Part shown: piece by piece, positions 10,705 to 24,096 of the stretch
Position numbering within the stretch: the first letter of the stretch is position 1
Layout: every line of letters begins with the position of its first letter
NCBI GenBank assembly: GCA_030549495.1
Contig: JAUIRK010001029.1
Location: 620,001-684,000 of the forward strand
Source of the DNA: Nectonema munidae
Lineage: Eukaryota > Nematomorpha > Nectonematoida > Nectonematidae
DNA: 64,000 bases
Direction: 5' to 3'
Notes under the pieces: generated by a model
Databases searched by the model: none
What the model saw: the letters and a program-made list of their open reading frames with translations, nothing else
What the model was told of the DNA's origin: nothing
Translations under genes and position numbers: made by a program

Positions 10705-12408
10705 ACTAATATTATCAAAATATTTTACACATTTTATTAGGGAAGAAATTTGAAAACGTATGTAAAATAAATGATTAAAATTATATTACTAAGTCTTTTC
10801 TTTTTGCTTTGAAGATCGATCAATGACTTCATCAACTTTGATTTCTATTTTAGGGTGGAGGTTTCATATGTAAGCTACATTTAACAGCAACCTTAATTTT
10901 TCTTGAATAGATTGCTGGTGGGGGGGGGGGGTATGCATCCCCCTCTCGGTCCATCCCTGGAGGACCAAACTAACATAAATCAAAGTATACGAGAAAAGAA
11001 AATCATTGCGTTTTTTTGAATATTTGTCTACAAATAAAATTCTGACCATGAATATATCAAGTACATTTTTAACAACTGAAACATTTTATTTCGATATTAT
11101 ATTTTTACTATAATAATGAAAAAATTTTCTTAAAAAAAGTGATTTGATTATGTAGTTACTTATAAAATTTAACAATCGAACATTATAAAAATATCTCTGC
11201 TCAAATATTAAGCAAATAGAGTATTCTTGCTTTTAAACTGAATAGATAAATCAAAATATTCATTCCCAAATAACTATTGAAAAAAATTTCTTGACATAAA
11301 AAATTAAAGTTTTCAAATGTTACAAAATTTAGCAAACGTAGTGATAAAGATTAACTGACTTTTCTTGAAATAAAATTCTTAGCGCGAGTCTAACAATATT
11401 CATTGATATAAAATTGTAACGATTGAAAACTATTTTAATTTAACTCTAAATGCAAATTAGACAGAAGCAGTGGTGTAACCAAAAAAAAGTTGATAGAAGG
11501 GGCACAATTTAAAAACAAATGGATCTAACTTATCATGGACTAATATTATCTAGATCTTATCTAGACTAATATTATCTATATAGATGGACTAATATTATCA
11601 AAATATTTTACACATTTTATTAGGGAAGAAATTTGAAAACGTATGTAAAATAAATGATTAAAATTATATTACTAAGTCTTTTCTTTTTGCTTTGAAGATC
11701 GATCAATGACTTCATCAACTTTGATTTCTATTTTAGGGTGGAGGTTTCATATGTAAGCTACATTTAACAGCAACCTTAATTTTTCTTGAAGATTGCTGGT
11801 GGGGGGGGGGGGGGGGGTCTGCATCCCCCTATCCCCCCCCCCCTCTCGGTCCATCCCTGGAGGACCAAACTAACATAAATCAAAGTATACGAGAAAAGAA
11901 AATCATTGCGTTTTTTTGAATATTTGTCTACAAATAAAATTCTGACCATGAATATATCAAGTACATTTTTAACAACTGAAACATTTTATTTCGATATTAT
12001 ATTTTTACTATAATAATGAAAAAATTTTCTTAAAAAAAGTGATTTGATTATGTAGTTACTTATAAAATTTAACAATCGAACATTATAAAAATATCTCTGC
12101 TCAAATATTAAGCAAATAGAGTATTCTTGCTTTTAAACTGAATAGATAAATCAAAATATTCATTCCCAAATAACTATTGAAAAAAATTTCTTGACATAAA
12201 AAATTAAAGTTTTCAAATGTTACAAAATTTAGCAAACGTAGTGATAAAGATTAACTGACTTTTCTTGAAATAAAATTCTTGTCTAACAATATCCATTGAT
12301 GTAAAATTGTAACGATTGAAAACTATTTTAATTTAACTCTAAATGCAAATTAGACAGAAGCAGTGGTGTAACCAAAAAAAAGTTGGTAGAAGGGGCACAA
12401 TTTAAAAA
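10705..12408 (+). repeat. Tandem duplication with 883-bp period
   Basis: 10705-11517 is repeated at 11588-12408 with very few differences, mainly in the length of a G-run near 10918/11802 and small indels. A short AT-rich join of about 70 bp made of TAGACTAATATTATCTA pieces lies between. The sister copy at 30754 has this segment once. Confidence 0.9.
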
Positions 12409-13129
12409 CAAAAAACGTGCGCAACATTATTCATACGTTCTTGATCCTTTCATTGGAGAAATTTTCAAAAACTGATATCGCATAAGATGAATGGGGGCAC
12501 CTGCGGTACATAGGAGTGTGGGCACTGCCTCTCATGCCCCAGCCTAGCTACGTCACTGGAGATAAGAGAGGAGATAAGAGAGGCTTGGGTGAAAGAAGAG
12601 AGTTTGAGTGAATGATTGAGTTTTAGCAGAGAAAGCGGAAGAGAAAAACAGAGGAGACAGAAAGAGAAATAGAATCACTGTGACAGAAGATAAGAAAATC
12701 TAGTTGATCATCAACATGTGTTTGCTCAAATGCCTTTTTGGAAATAGCTTATTTTTTATTGCTATGTGTTACGTATATTGGAAAGAGATTTGCATTGAGT
12801 AAATGGTCGGTGATGATGAAGTGAAATCGTAATTGAAATAGGAAGATAGAGCAGGTTTGATTAGCGTGATTGATGTGTACAAGACCTCTGATTGTAAGTG
12901 CTGCTTGTTCATAAAACATGTATGATGATCGCATGATCATTGAATTGATAATGTAAGATAGGAGAATAAGAGAAGGAATGTAATAGGGCCATGCGCGGGT
13001 TGTAAAAAGTTGTTCGCCCCGCCCCGCCCGCAATTATTCAATTTGCACTTATTCGTATATATTAAATTCTTTATTTTTCATGAGTTTGTATTATATATTT
13101 TTTTTTTGAAAATTAGGAACATCGCAGAG

Positions 13130-13228
13130 TAGGCCTCTTTATATGAGAAAGGGGGACACTGCGATTAAGAAATCAAAAACGAAACCACGACACTTACCTC
13201 ATGGGTGGTTATGGAAATTGTGTTGATA
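13130..13228 (+). repeat. Dispersed repeat, copy 2 of 2
   Basis: Direct repeat of 7735-7835, with one extra base in GGGGGACACTGCG and a few substitutions. Confidence 0.75.
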
Positions 13229-16024
13229 AAAATAATTAAGCTTCATATTTATTTTGGGGGCTTGACCTCCTCTCCCCCCCCCCCTCCCCATTTTTGACCT
13301 GAGCCCCCTCCATCCCTCACCCCACTCAATTTTTCAAGCTTAAATAAGTTTTAAATGAATTACATCAGATAAAGTGGGCTTGTGAACAAGTCTTTTCTTT
13401 GTACATTGTTAGTTTCAATAAATATATTATAAAATTGTCTACAGTATTTTTTGAGTATCAAGCTGCTCTAACAATAGGAATCAGTACTGCATTCTGTGAG
13501 AGAAGTTTCCGATGTTAATTGAATTTGCTTCTAGAAAGGAGAATTTTATAGTGTGTATTTTCATAATGTATAGTTTGAGCCCTCCCCCACCCCCCAAATT
13601 TGGGGGTACCAAAGATCTTTACAGGACCTAGAATCAAATATTTGGCTGATTTTTTTTTACAATTTTAAATACCTACAATCTTTTAATTGAAGGGAAAAAT
13701 GTTGTATTTTTGGTTCTGAAGAAAAAATATCCGCTTTTCAAATGGAAGATGATTTATTACTAGAAAAATTTAATTGAGCTTAATCCTTGAAGAAAAACAA
13801 ACTGAAGTTTTGTTCTACCACGAACTTGATAGAAAATTTGAAGCGAATTTCAAACATTCCATACATTACTCAAAATCCATTTTAGGCAAAAATTTAAAAC
13901 GTTGCCGAATGTTATCAAGATGAGTTTATAATTGAGTTATTTCACAGTTGCTTTTGAATCCTTGAACCTTAATGACTTTTGGACAAAAAAATAACCTCAA
14001 TATCCAAATTTATCTGAAGCAACGCTGAGAATTGTTTATTACTTTAGTTGAACTTATAAAAGTACACACAAAACATATATCTAAGCCATAAAGCTATATA
14101 ACGCTAAAAGCTAAAAACAAATAGTAACATTTTTGGTTATCCTAAAAACAATAACTCATGATCAAATGATAAACAAAAAATGCACAAAAAACATATACCA
14201 TTAACTTCTACCCTATTAGATCTGTGCAAAATTTGTCGCTCAACTGCTGTAGTCGCGATTTATTATACCCTTTTTTGTAAAGATAACTTGAAAGTCTTAT
14301 ACAAAAAAGCTGTACCAGTCGTCTCCAACAAAGAAGTTTTCCCACACAAACGACCTCTTTTTGAGGCAGAGTCTGCTGAAATTGAAAGATATCTATTCTC
14401 AAAAAATTGGTATATTTCTCTAACAAATCTAAACTCCTCTCATAAACACTTTCATCATCTGATAACATATACATCCTACTCTTCCGGGAAAGTGCTTACT
14501 TTAGAAAAATCTTACTAGAGACCTGCTTCATCAAAACCGCCAATAAAATATAAAGTGATTATTTTTACGAAACTTTCCGAATGCTGTTAGGAGAAAGTGG
14601 TTCTTCATTAAAAAAGTTAAAAAAGATTTCAAAATATCTTTTCTTCTTTCAATACTCTCAGCAATGTGAATGCACTTTAAATAACTGCTTCATATGTTCT
14701 AATTTTTAAAAAAGATTATTATTTATTTATTTTTTAAAAATCTTATTATGTTCTGTGCAATATCCTTCAGCGGTTTGCATAAACTTTTGGATTTACACAA
14801 ACTTCAATCGCTTTTTTTTATTAGTGTAAAATCAGTTTTTGCTTTTTTTTATACATCATTTTATATTGTGAAATTGTATTCAATAATAATAATAATAATA
14901 AACAAACTTATATAATTCTGATATGGTGTATTGAATGGTAATCGATCATATTCATTGATGAAAATCAATTAAATTTGTGAAAAAAAAATAATTTAAAACT
15001 TTTAAAACTCATGTGAAAATTGAATTTTTTTACCAACGATATTAAAAATAATTTTATCACACACATTTTCAAGTATATTCCCATACAAATAATTTTCATT
15101 TTATTTCAACTATTTTCAATTAAATTCTGGTGTTTATTTCGTTTGAAAATTAATCAAAATCTGCATGAGAATGGTTAATTCAAAAGTGGTAATATTTTTG
15201 ATGAAAATCAATCAAGGTTGCCAAAAATGTGATTTAAAATAGCTACTCAACTCAAAATTTATTTTTTATCAACGATATTTAAGACTAGCCGGTCCCGTAG
15301 TCGTTTCGATATTAATTTACCAACACTCTACCAATGATCCTATGTTTCGAGCGAAGCGAGAAACAAACATTCTACCAATGATCAAATGTTTCAAGCGTAA
15401 CTAAATAAGAATTGTTTTTTAAATTATTTTCAATAAAAAATACATTTTTAAGTTATTGTTTTTATGAGTTTAAAATTTTATAAAAGATTTATTTATAAAA
15501 ATATTCCTATTTTTAGTTAGTTGCTTACTTAGTTATTGAAAAATAATGGCCTTTTTATCTTCTTATCATTCATTACATTCATTTCATACGTTTAAAGCAT
15601 TGTTAAAAAATAATGGAAATGCACTTTTATGGGCAAAGTGTCGCGCGACCAAATGTTGCGTCGCAAAGTGTCACAACGCTGAGTGATAAAAAGATAAGTT
15701 TTTTAAATTATAAATTTATATACATAAAAATTGAGAATGGTAAGTTTTGCAATTGGCGACAGAATCATTATTTTCAATGTCATTTCGATATCATCATAAT
15801 TTTCAAGTCACTCACGCTGAAGCAGCGCATTTGGCCATTGGTTGGCAAGTTTCATGGCCTAGTCAGTATTTTTTATTATTATTTATGCAGCGTGAAAAGT
15901 GTGTTTGATTTTAAACACAATTTAGACGCAAATCTGTTCAGAATTTGAACCCTTTATTTGTAAACATGTTCGTTTACTGTGTTTAAAAAAATCTGCTTAC
16001 ATTCAAAACACTTAACCCCTAGGA

Positions 16025-16480
16025 TACATTCATGTCGAATCGACATTTTTTGAGCCTTTTTATACCTAAATTTCCATTTTTCCTTTTGAAAAAAGTTTTG
16101 TTTCCAAAAATAACCCCTTCAAACTTGACATATTTTTTCTAGTAGAATGGCTTTCATATAACAATAAAATGAAAATGTAAACGGAAAAAGGGAATTTTTG
16201 ATTATTTAGTTGTTTTTTCTGTACCCATAAGACACGTTCATGTCGAATCGACATTTCCACTTAAAATTAAATTTCCATTTTTCTCTTCAAAAAAAATTTA
16301 GTTTACAAAAATAACGTCCCAAACTTGACATATTTTTTATAGTAGGTTTACTATGGGAAAGAACATAAAAAATTATTTTGTTGTATTTTCTGTACCTATG
16401 AGACGCGTTCATACCGAATCAATATTTTTGACGTCTATCAAAAGCAAAGTTTTTCCATTAAGAAAATTTTTGTTTTCATC
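16025..16480 (+). repeat. Diverged ~190-bp tandem repeats with near-palindromic core
   Basis: Three successive blocks begin with TTCATGTCGAATCGACAT (the third is degraded to TTCATACCGAATCAATAT), followed by similar TTTCCATTTTT and AACTTGACATATTTTTT segments. The core is palindromic except for its central base. Preceding TTAACCCC suggests a piggyBac-like relic, but this is weak. Confidence 0.55.
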
Positions 16481-17355
16481 AAAGCTAAATAAAATTTGAC
16501 ATTCTCTTTTATATAGTTTTACTAGAATAAAACAAAAATTCAAAAAGAAATGGAAAAAATAGTTTACTATTTCTTCAGTTTTCTATCTCTTTACGACAGA
16601 GTCTAAGAGGCATATTTCACCTTCAACGCAATAATATTTTGTGATTTTAAAGTTTTTGAGTGGAAAAATCACCAAATCCTTTAAATTTGACCTAATTTTA
16701 AAATAGCTATACTTAGAAAATATAAGAAGTTTACTCATAAAACAGTTGGCGTTTTCATTTTTTAGGAGATAGTCATGTTTTTAAAATAGTTATTATAATT
16801 GAAAACCCTTAAAGTTTTCAAAATAGTATTTAAAAATGACATAAGAAAAAAGTTTTTGAATTTTTTGTAATGTTACGTTTGTCTTTTATTAAAATCTAAT
16901 AGTATATATAATATTAAATTTTTTATGCTTTTAGTCAAAAATTATATTTTATTTGGAAAAAATCATCTCTTCATAATTTTTTTCAAGATAAAATAAAAAA
17001 TTAATAAAAGATTAAAAAAGATTAGTGCATTTTTTCTAAAACAGAATTTCATCAAATTTCTGTAAATATCGTATTACATAATAATAACTCGATATACGGC
17101 AAGCTGTTCTGTTGTGAGTGGGATAAGTTTTTACATATGACGATGTTATAATAATAAAATTGAAATAACAGATTCTGAAAGATCAAAGTCTGTTTTAGGA
17201 AATTTGATTAAAAGGCCCTAAACATCGTAGACATAAATAAAGCAAATTTGACAAGTGGTATCTAAATATTATTCAACGGGTGTGATTTTTAGCCGAAATC
17301 CAGTTAAATAGTGTGATTTTTTTTAAAAACTTGCACTAAGGTGTTTCTTGAAAGC

Positions 17356-17461
17356 CAAGAACCTGTTTTACATCAATATTTTTTTAAATATATGAATTGA
17401 TTTTGATGTAGTATCGTATGATTCATATGTTAATAAAAATATCCATGTAAAACAGGTTTTT
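17356..17461. repeat. Inverted repeat, possible foldback MITE
   Basis: AAGAACCTGTTTTACAT on the left and ATGTAAAACAGGTTTTT on the right are reverse complements around an AT-rich middle of about 60 bp. Confidence 0.6.
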
Positions 17462-18115
17462 GCCATTAAAAAACCAGTTGTTAGATGTTTTAACAAAAAA
17501 TACACTTTTGAGGTATTTCTTAAAAAACTTTTTCTAAAAACTTCTGAAAAAATTTGCGACACCTCTCAAAAATAATATTCTAAATTGTTATATGCTATAA
17601 AAATATTTTTTAGAACCCTCCCCCTTTCTATCTATACTATTGCATATTTCTTCTTAGGAAAATAAACCAGTAAGAAGAAATAAAGTAACGAGGTTATTTT
17701 TACAAAAAAATAAGTAAACTATTTTATTTCACTGTTGGTGTTAAAGGTGTAAATGATTAAGTAAAAAGTTTTTCAATTGTGTTATATGTACTTTTAAATG
17801 CTTATCGGTGCAATTGTTTGCAATTTGGGTTATTTCCAAAATAATAACGATTTACATGTCTCGATTATATTATCTTAGACTTATTATTTGTGAGTCCAAA
17901 CGTTCTTAGCTAACTCTCTTTAAATCGGGCATAGAGTAATTAGGTTGGTTGATTCATTAGATATTCAAAAATGTTATGGTGCATAACTTGGTGGATCTTT
18001 AACCTCTATAGTCAGCATTGAAACATCAAAAGATCCTTAAATATATGACTTAGAATTATATTTCTACATTCAGATCACATTGTTTTTTGATTTATCTTAG
18101 CTTGCGAGCAACCTT

Positions 18116-18948
18116 TACCTTACCTTTTACTCAAAATTGCAAAATTTGCTACATAATTAACATGAGAGAGAAAGGAGACAAAATAAACTAATAAAGCAAT
18201 TTTCACTATTTTAAAATGAAACTGTCTGTTATCAGAATAATTTTAAAATAATAGGAGGCATAAAAAATGAGATAGTTTATTTGATATTTTCAAGTTTTTA
18301 TAAGCAGCAAAACCAACGTTGAAGTAGCTAACCCTTATAGGGTGATTTGGTAACGCTTATATTTTTTACATTTTGTAAGAAATCATAGTGGTTGTTTATT
18401 CACTTTTCATAAAATTATTTAAGTTAAGAAAACAAAATCATAAAAAACCATTTAAACTAACAAAAATCATAGTATATGAAAACAAGAAAATCATTGGGTT
18501 TTTTTGACTATTTGTGTCTACATTCTACAGATAAAATTCTGACAGCTGTCATAAATAGATCAAGTACATTTTTAACAGCTGAAACTTTTTGTTTCGATAT
18601 TATGTTTTTATTATAATAATCAACAATTTTCGTAAAAAATGATTTAATTATGTATAGTGTTACTTACAAAATTTAGCAATCGAACATTATAAAGAATATC
18701 TCTGGTCAAATAGTAAACAAATAGAGTATTTTTGCTTTTAAACTAAATAGCTAGTCAAAATACTCATTAACAAATAGCTAATGGGAAAAAATTTCTTAAC
18801 CTGAAAAAATTATAGTTTTCAAATGTAACAAACGCACTGATAAAAATTAAAAGTGACCTTTGTTGAAAAAAATTGTTAACGCGAGTCTGACAAAAACACA
18901 TTGGGGGGGGGGGGGGGGGGGGATTTTCCCCCTGGATATGCGCCCCTG
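18116..18948 (+). mobile_element. hAT family copy 3, right end kept
   Basis: Homologous to the inner and right parts of the intact element at 30754, with about 120 bp of different sequence between 18348 and 18465. It ends in a poly(G) run (18903-18922), then CCCCCTGGATATGCGCCCCTG, the hAT right terminus. The left terminus is missing. Confidence 0.7.
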
Positions 18949-20558
18949 TTATCCATAAGGTGTAAATCGATCTTGCTGAATTTGATTCTGAAAATATTTT
19001 TGAAATATTTACATAAATACTACATTTCATTATGGTTGAAATCGTTATATAAAATATATGTATATAGTTAATTCGGCGTTACACTAACTATATCAGGTTT
19101 GCTAAAAGCTCACAAAATTATATTTTATTTAAAATATGAAAGAATATTTTTGAAATAATTTTCAGTCATATGTTATTAATTTGATCAGCAGTTTCACACA
19201 TATGTTCCAATTAATTTCGAAATATGAGTCCAGAAATGAAATCAACAGGGTGAATTTGATATAAAAAATATTTTTATTTAAAATATAAATGATATTTTTG
19301 GAGACAATTTTTAAACATAAATATCAAAATTAATAAACATTTTTTCATATTTTAACATCTTAATTGCGAAAACTGCGTCAAGAAATGAAATCACCATGAT
19401 CAATTTCGTATGAAAAGCATTTTTTTATTTAAAATTTGAATTTTTTTCAAGCAATTTTATCGCCAATCATAATTTGATCGAAATTTGTTACGATTGAAAA
19501 ATTTGTACAAATATAAATTTTATACGTTTTAAGTACATATTTTAAAACGTTTATAATGTCTTTTTCCAAAAAAACGCTTTTTATTATGTGATATGTAAAG
19601 CATTACGTAAAATCCTGATCCGAAAATTGCCAGTGGGAATATTCACCGTGGGAAAATTGCCGTCATGAAAAATCGGAAAGGGACTTTTTGACGCCGATTT
19701 TTGTGCGTTATACTATTTGCGCTTAACTATAATTAAAAAAAAATTTATTTTTATTTTTCAGTAAAAAATACTAGTACCGAACTTCTTCATTTTATATCCT
19801 CAGTATCGTGAGGTAAATAAAAGGCTCCATAGTTAAAGAGTCTAAATGATATTTCACAATTTTCAAATTAATTTAAAATATTTAACTAAAATTATTTAAA
19901 TTTTTTATATTTTTTTCACTTTTATATTAATCTCTAAATCTTTCTACTTGACTGGTTTTATAGGCTCAATGTTTGGCTTATACTCCATGATGCTATTTAA
20001 ATATGTGTTTTTAGTGAGTTAGGAATAATGGCGCTTTGATTTTATAATGTATAATCAAAATAAATTTGAAATCTATAATTTGATTTGCTTGATTTTTAGC
20101 TAATGATAAGAATTGGAATATGTAGTGGCTATGTTGATAGTGTTAAGATTACCCTTTGCGTTGTCAATCGGTTTCAAATCGTAATTTCAGAGGATTGATT
20201 GAATCTGGCATTATCCAGTTTTTTAATATTTAATTTTAAAAAGGCGTGGGTTTTATTTGAATAAGATGATGGGGGAATTTTTTCTCAAATTATTTTATCT
20301 CCAAAAAGGTACCCTGCCAAAGGGTAAAAACAAAATGGATAGAACCAAAACGAAATTGCCATTTTGGGAAAACTGCAATGGATAAAATTTCTTTAACGTG
20401 AAACATTACCATTTTTTCTAAGAATTGACATTTTTCGATAAAACAACGCATATTTGAATCTTTTTCTCAATTTTTTTTCACATTTGAACAGTTTAGAAAA
20501 ACAGCTGTGGTATATGTCCCTAACGCGCTCAAATGTAAAAACTCAATAAGAATAACAA
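18949..20558. other. Gene-free AT-rich stretch
   Basis: Nothing recognised as a gene. Phrases such as GAAAATTGCC and ACTGCAATGG around 19625-19680 and 20330-20390 recur and look like worn terminal repeats of some element, but I could not delimit it. Confidence 0.4.
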
Positions 20559-21501
<943 letters not shown>

Positions 21502-23203
21502 AAGTCAATATCTTGTGATCGTATTCACATGTATATATATATGTTAGTACATCACATATTTTATAAATATATATCTTGATAGAACCATATTAATATATCT
21601 CAAAAACTTGGTCAGTTAAAAAGTACCAAAAACAATGCTTTTTTGAATTTATTTCTCTAGTTTTTTCTATGTTATTTTCACACATGTTCTCAGCTTTAAC
21701 AGTTGAAGGGAGCATATAGCCTTACGGCTGAAAGTGCTTTGACATCTCCAACAAACCAACCACCTTTAATACGCTAGTATATTGTTTTCAATTTACAACT
21801 ACACACATACATATTTATATATCAATCATAATATATTAAAAATTTAAATCTACTTATTTACTTCACTCATTTATTGATATTTAACTCATTTATTGGATAG
21901 TTTTACTTTATCAAAAAATAAAATATTCAAAATTTGTTATAACAAATTGGAAAAATATAATCTAAGTAAAGAATAATTTCTATGTTATATATCATTGTTC
22001 GTTACAACAATAGATTTTACTTCTTATTTTTTAAATATTTCGAGATTAAAATTTTATGAGGATATTCAAAATACCTATATTTTTATACGTTAAACGGGTT
22101 AACATAATAATAATGACCAAAATAATGATTCGTTTATGGTGATAAAGAGTATAGATTGACTCGTGGGTATTTTTCCCTTCAAGGGCAGAAAATTGAAAAT
22201 TTTAAGATCCGAGCCCGCGATTAAATTTCTTTTCATCTTTTAATTTTGTTATTTTTATTACTTTCATGATGTTCTTTTCAATAAAGAGAAATTAAAAAAT
22301 TCTGGCCAAGACTTAAGGTGTTTCATTGAAACTTGATTTATTTTTGTAAGGGATTTATCTTTGAAAAGTTTGTAAATGTATTCAATTTTAATGTAAATCT
22401 TAAAACAATATTGTATAACCTGGAGTATTCAAGAAGTAAGAAGGTCTGATATATGTTAGGAAATCGCAATTTCGGACATGTAAGTTGACAGTGTCTAGAA
22501 CTTTAAGAGTATTACTTAGATTATTATCTAAAGAATGAACAAAAGTAAAAATAGTTATAGAAACATGCAAAAACAAAAAATTTTAGCATATAATCACAAA
22601 TTTAAATAGATGGGGTATTATTTGGTGAATAGTGATTTTATCGGTAACCGGAAAAAAGTTAGCACTGGACAGTCTCGCCTCTGATCCACTTTTTCATTGT
22701 TTTTGTTATTCACTTTCTTAAAATACGGAAGTGGAGACTTATACTTTTTCCTTCTAAAGCTTAGAATTGTTTTCATTAGCTCTCCATCTTCTTAGAATAT
22801 TAATGTTTCATAGTGTAGTGAATCAACACCAGTACACTTTTCTTTTTTGAATAAAATAATCTTCTATGAATAGATTTTTTCGTTATAATTTGAAATGTTT
22901 ATATTTCTTGGAATAAAAATATAAATCTTAACTTTCTTTTCAACATAAATTTTTACCTTTATATTATTGTGACTTGTGATTAAGTTAGAAACTGAGTGGT
23001 ATAGTCTCAGGGTAAAAGTATAATCATTGTTGTATAATAACTTTATACAAAGATACAACGAACACCGTAGCCTTTATCTACGGTTCAGGGCATATGAAAT
23101 GGCAACTTTTGCCTTATGCAAACTTTTTTCCTACAACTATTTTATCGAGTGATTTTGCAATGTCTATATTATGAATTAAAGAAATTTAAATAAGTGAATG
23201 TTA
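21502..23203. other. Gene-free AT-rich stretch
   Basis: Low-complexity AT DNA with short TATA-type runs (21530-21600). No coding, RNA or element structure seen. Confidence 0.5.
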
Positions 23204-23211
23204 GTCTAGGA

Positions 23212-23410
23212 CAGCGCTTTTCAAACTTTTTTTACTGCAACCCATAGCAAGAACCATTGCGATCCATTTATGTGTAATAAGACAAACTCTGATCACTAGG
23301 TTTATTTATTTTGCATCGACAATTTATATGTCCTTTCTTTTTTGTCAGGATCCATTTTATTTCTCACACCACTGATTGAAGTGTCGAGACCCATAATTTG
23401 AAAAACGCTA
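23212..23410 (+). mobile_element. hAT MITE with perfect 8-bp target duplication
   Basis: GTCTAGGA flanks both ends (23204-23211 and 23411-23418). The termini CAGCGCTTTTCAAACTTTTT and AATTTGAAAAACGCTA are inverted repeats of the widespread animal hAT type. At 199 bp it has no coding capacity. Confidence 0.9.
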
Positions 23411-23949
23411 GTCTAGGAGACATATTTGCAGTTCGGATAATCCAGATTTTACAGTACTTGTATAATAATTTTCACATTAACCTGTTTCTGAACTTTTAAA
23501 ACAAACAAACGCTGATGATAATGGTGAAAAAGTTTTTGTTGTAACCCCCTAAATCCAACTTCGCTTTTGGATTTGGAATTAACGTGTTTACAGGCATCAG
23601 ACTTGCTCTTAAATTGATACTTGTTAATTAATTTAGACTGTAAACAGTGTATTAGCACAACCTCTAATTTATCTGGAATTGAGTCATTTCTCGTTGGATG
23701 TAGCGGGCGTTTAGGATCTGTAATCTGAAAAGAATTTTGTGTTTTTTGGTTTTTTGGTGATGTGTAATCTGAAAAGAATTTTGTGTTTTTTGGTTTTCGA
23801 TGAGAAATTCATATATAAAAATTATTGAACCTGAAGTTCGAGAATTATTGGTATTGTATTAAAACGTTACCTGATTTCAAAGTAAATTAATATTAATTCC
23901 TCTGGGCACAAATATTACTTTTTACAGTATTGCTTTGTAGCAAGCTTGG

Positions 23950-24096
23950 ACATCAAAAGAAGGCTGTCTGGGATGATAACTCAAGGTCTTAGGTTTGATC
24001 GTGCATCAAGCCTACTTTTCTCATAGTTCGATACAAGCGGCGTAATTGTATCTTATCGATGAAAACACCCCACGGTACTTTTACCTTTACTTTTAG
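23950..24096 (+). repeat. tRNA-derived SINE
   Basis: B-box-like TAGGTTTGATCGTGCATCAA, then CTCATAGTTCGATACAAGCGG, ATCGATGAAAACACCCCACG and a 3' end of ACTTTTACCTTTACTTTTA. Same family as 61435-61588. Confidence 0.7.

Larger units (their letters stand above)
8663..12720 (+). mobile_element. hAT family copy 1, left end kept, right end lost, with nested insertions
   Basis: Starts with CAGGGGCACACATCCTC, matching the left end of the intact copy at 30754. The two run parallel through the 9960 SINE-like block, the 42-bp repeats, a poly(G) tract and the GTGGTGTAACC / CTAGCTACGTCACT region to ATCAACATGTGTT near 12720, where homology stops. Compared with the intact copy it has gained a 513-bp MITE (8911-9423) and an internal tandem duplication (10705-12408). 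No transposase reading frame is visible, so it was probably non-autonomous. Confidence 0.75.
12721..18100. other. Long gene-free stretch with minor repeats
   Basis: No gene recognised. It contains the second copy of the 95-bp repeat (13130-13228), C-rich runs near 13275, a (AAT)n run at 14883 and an open frame on both strands at 14180-14518 that I cannot assign. Three diverged copies of a ~190-bp unit carrying CATGTCGAATCGACAT lie around 16030, 16230 and 16410. An inverted repeat is at 17356-17461. Confidence 0.5.

Noticed and set aside
14180-14518. Protein gene on either strand
   Set aside because: Both strands are open for about 90-110 codons but neither translation has a motif, splice context or family resemblance I can support.
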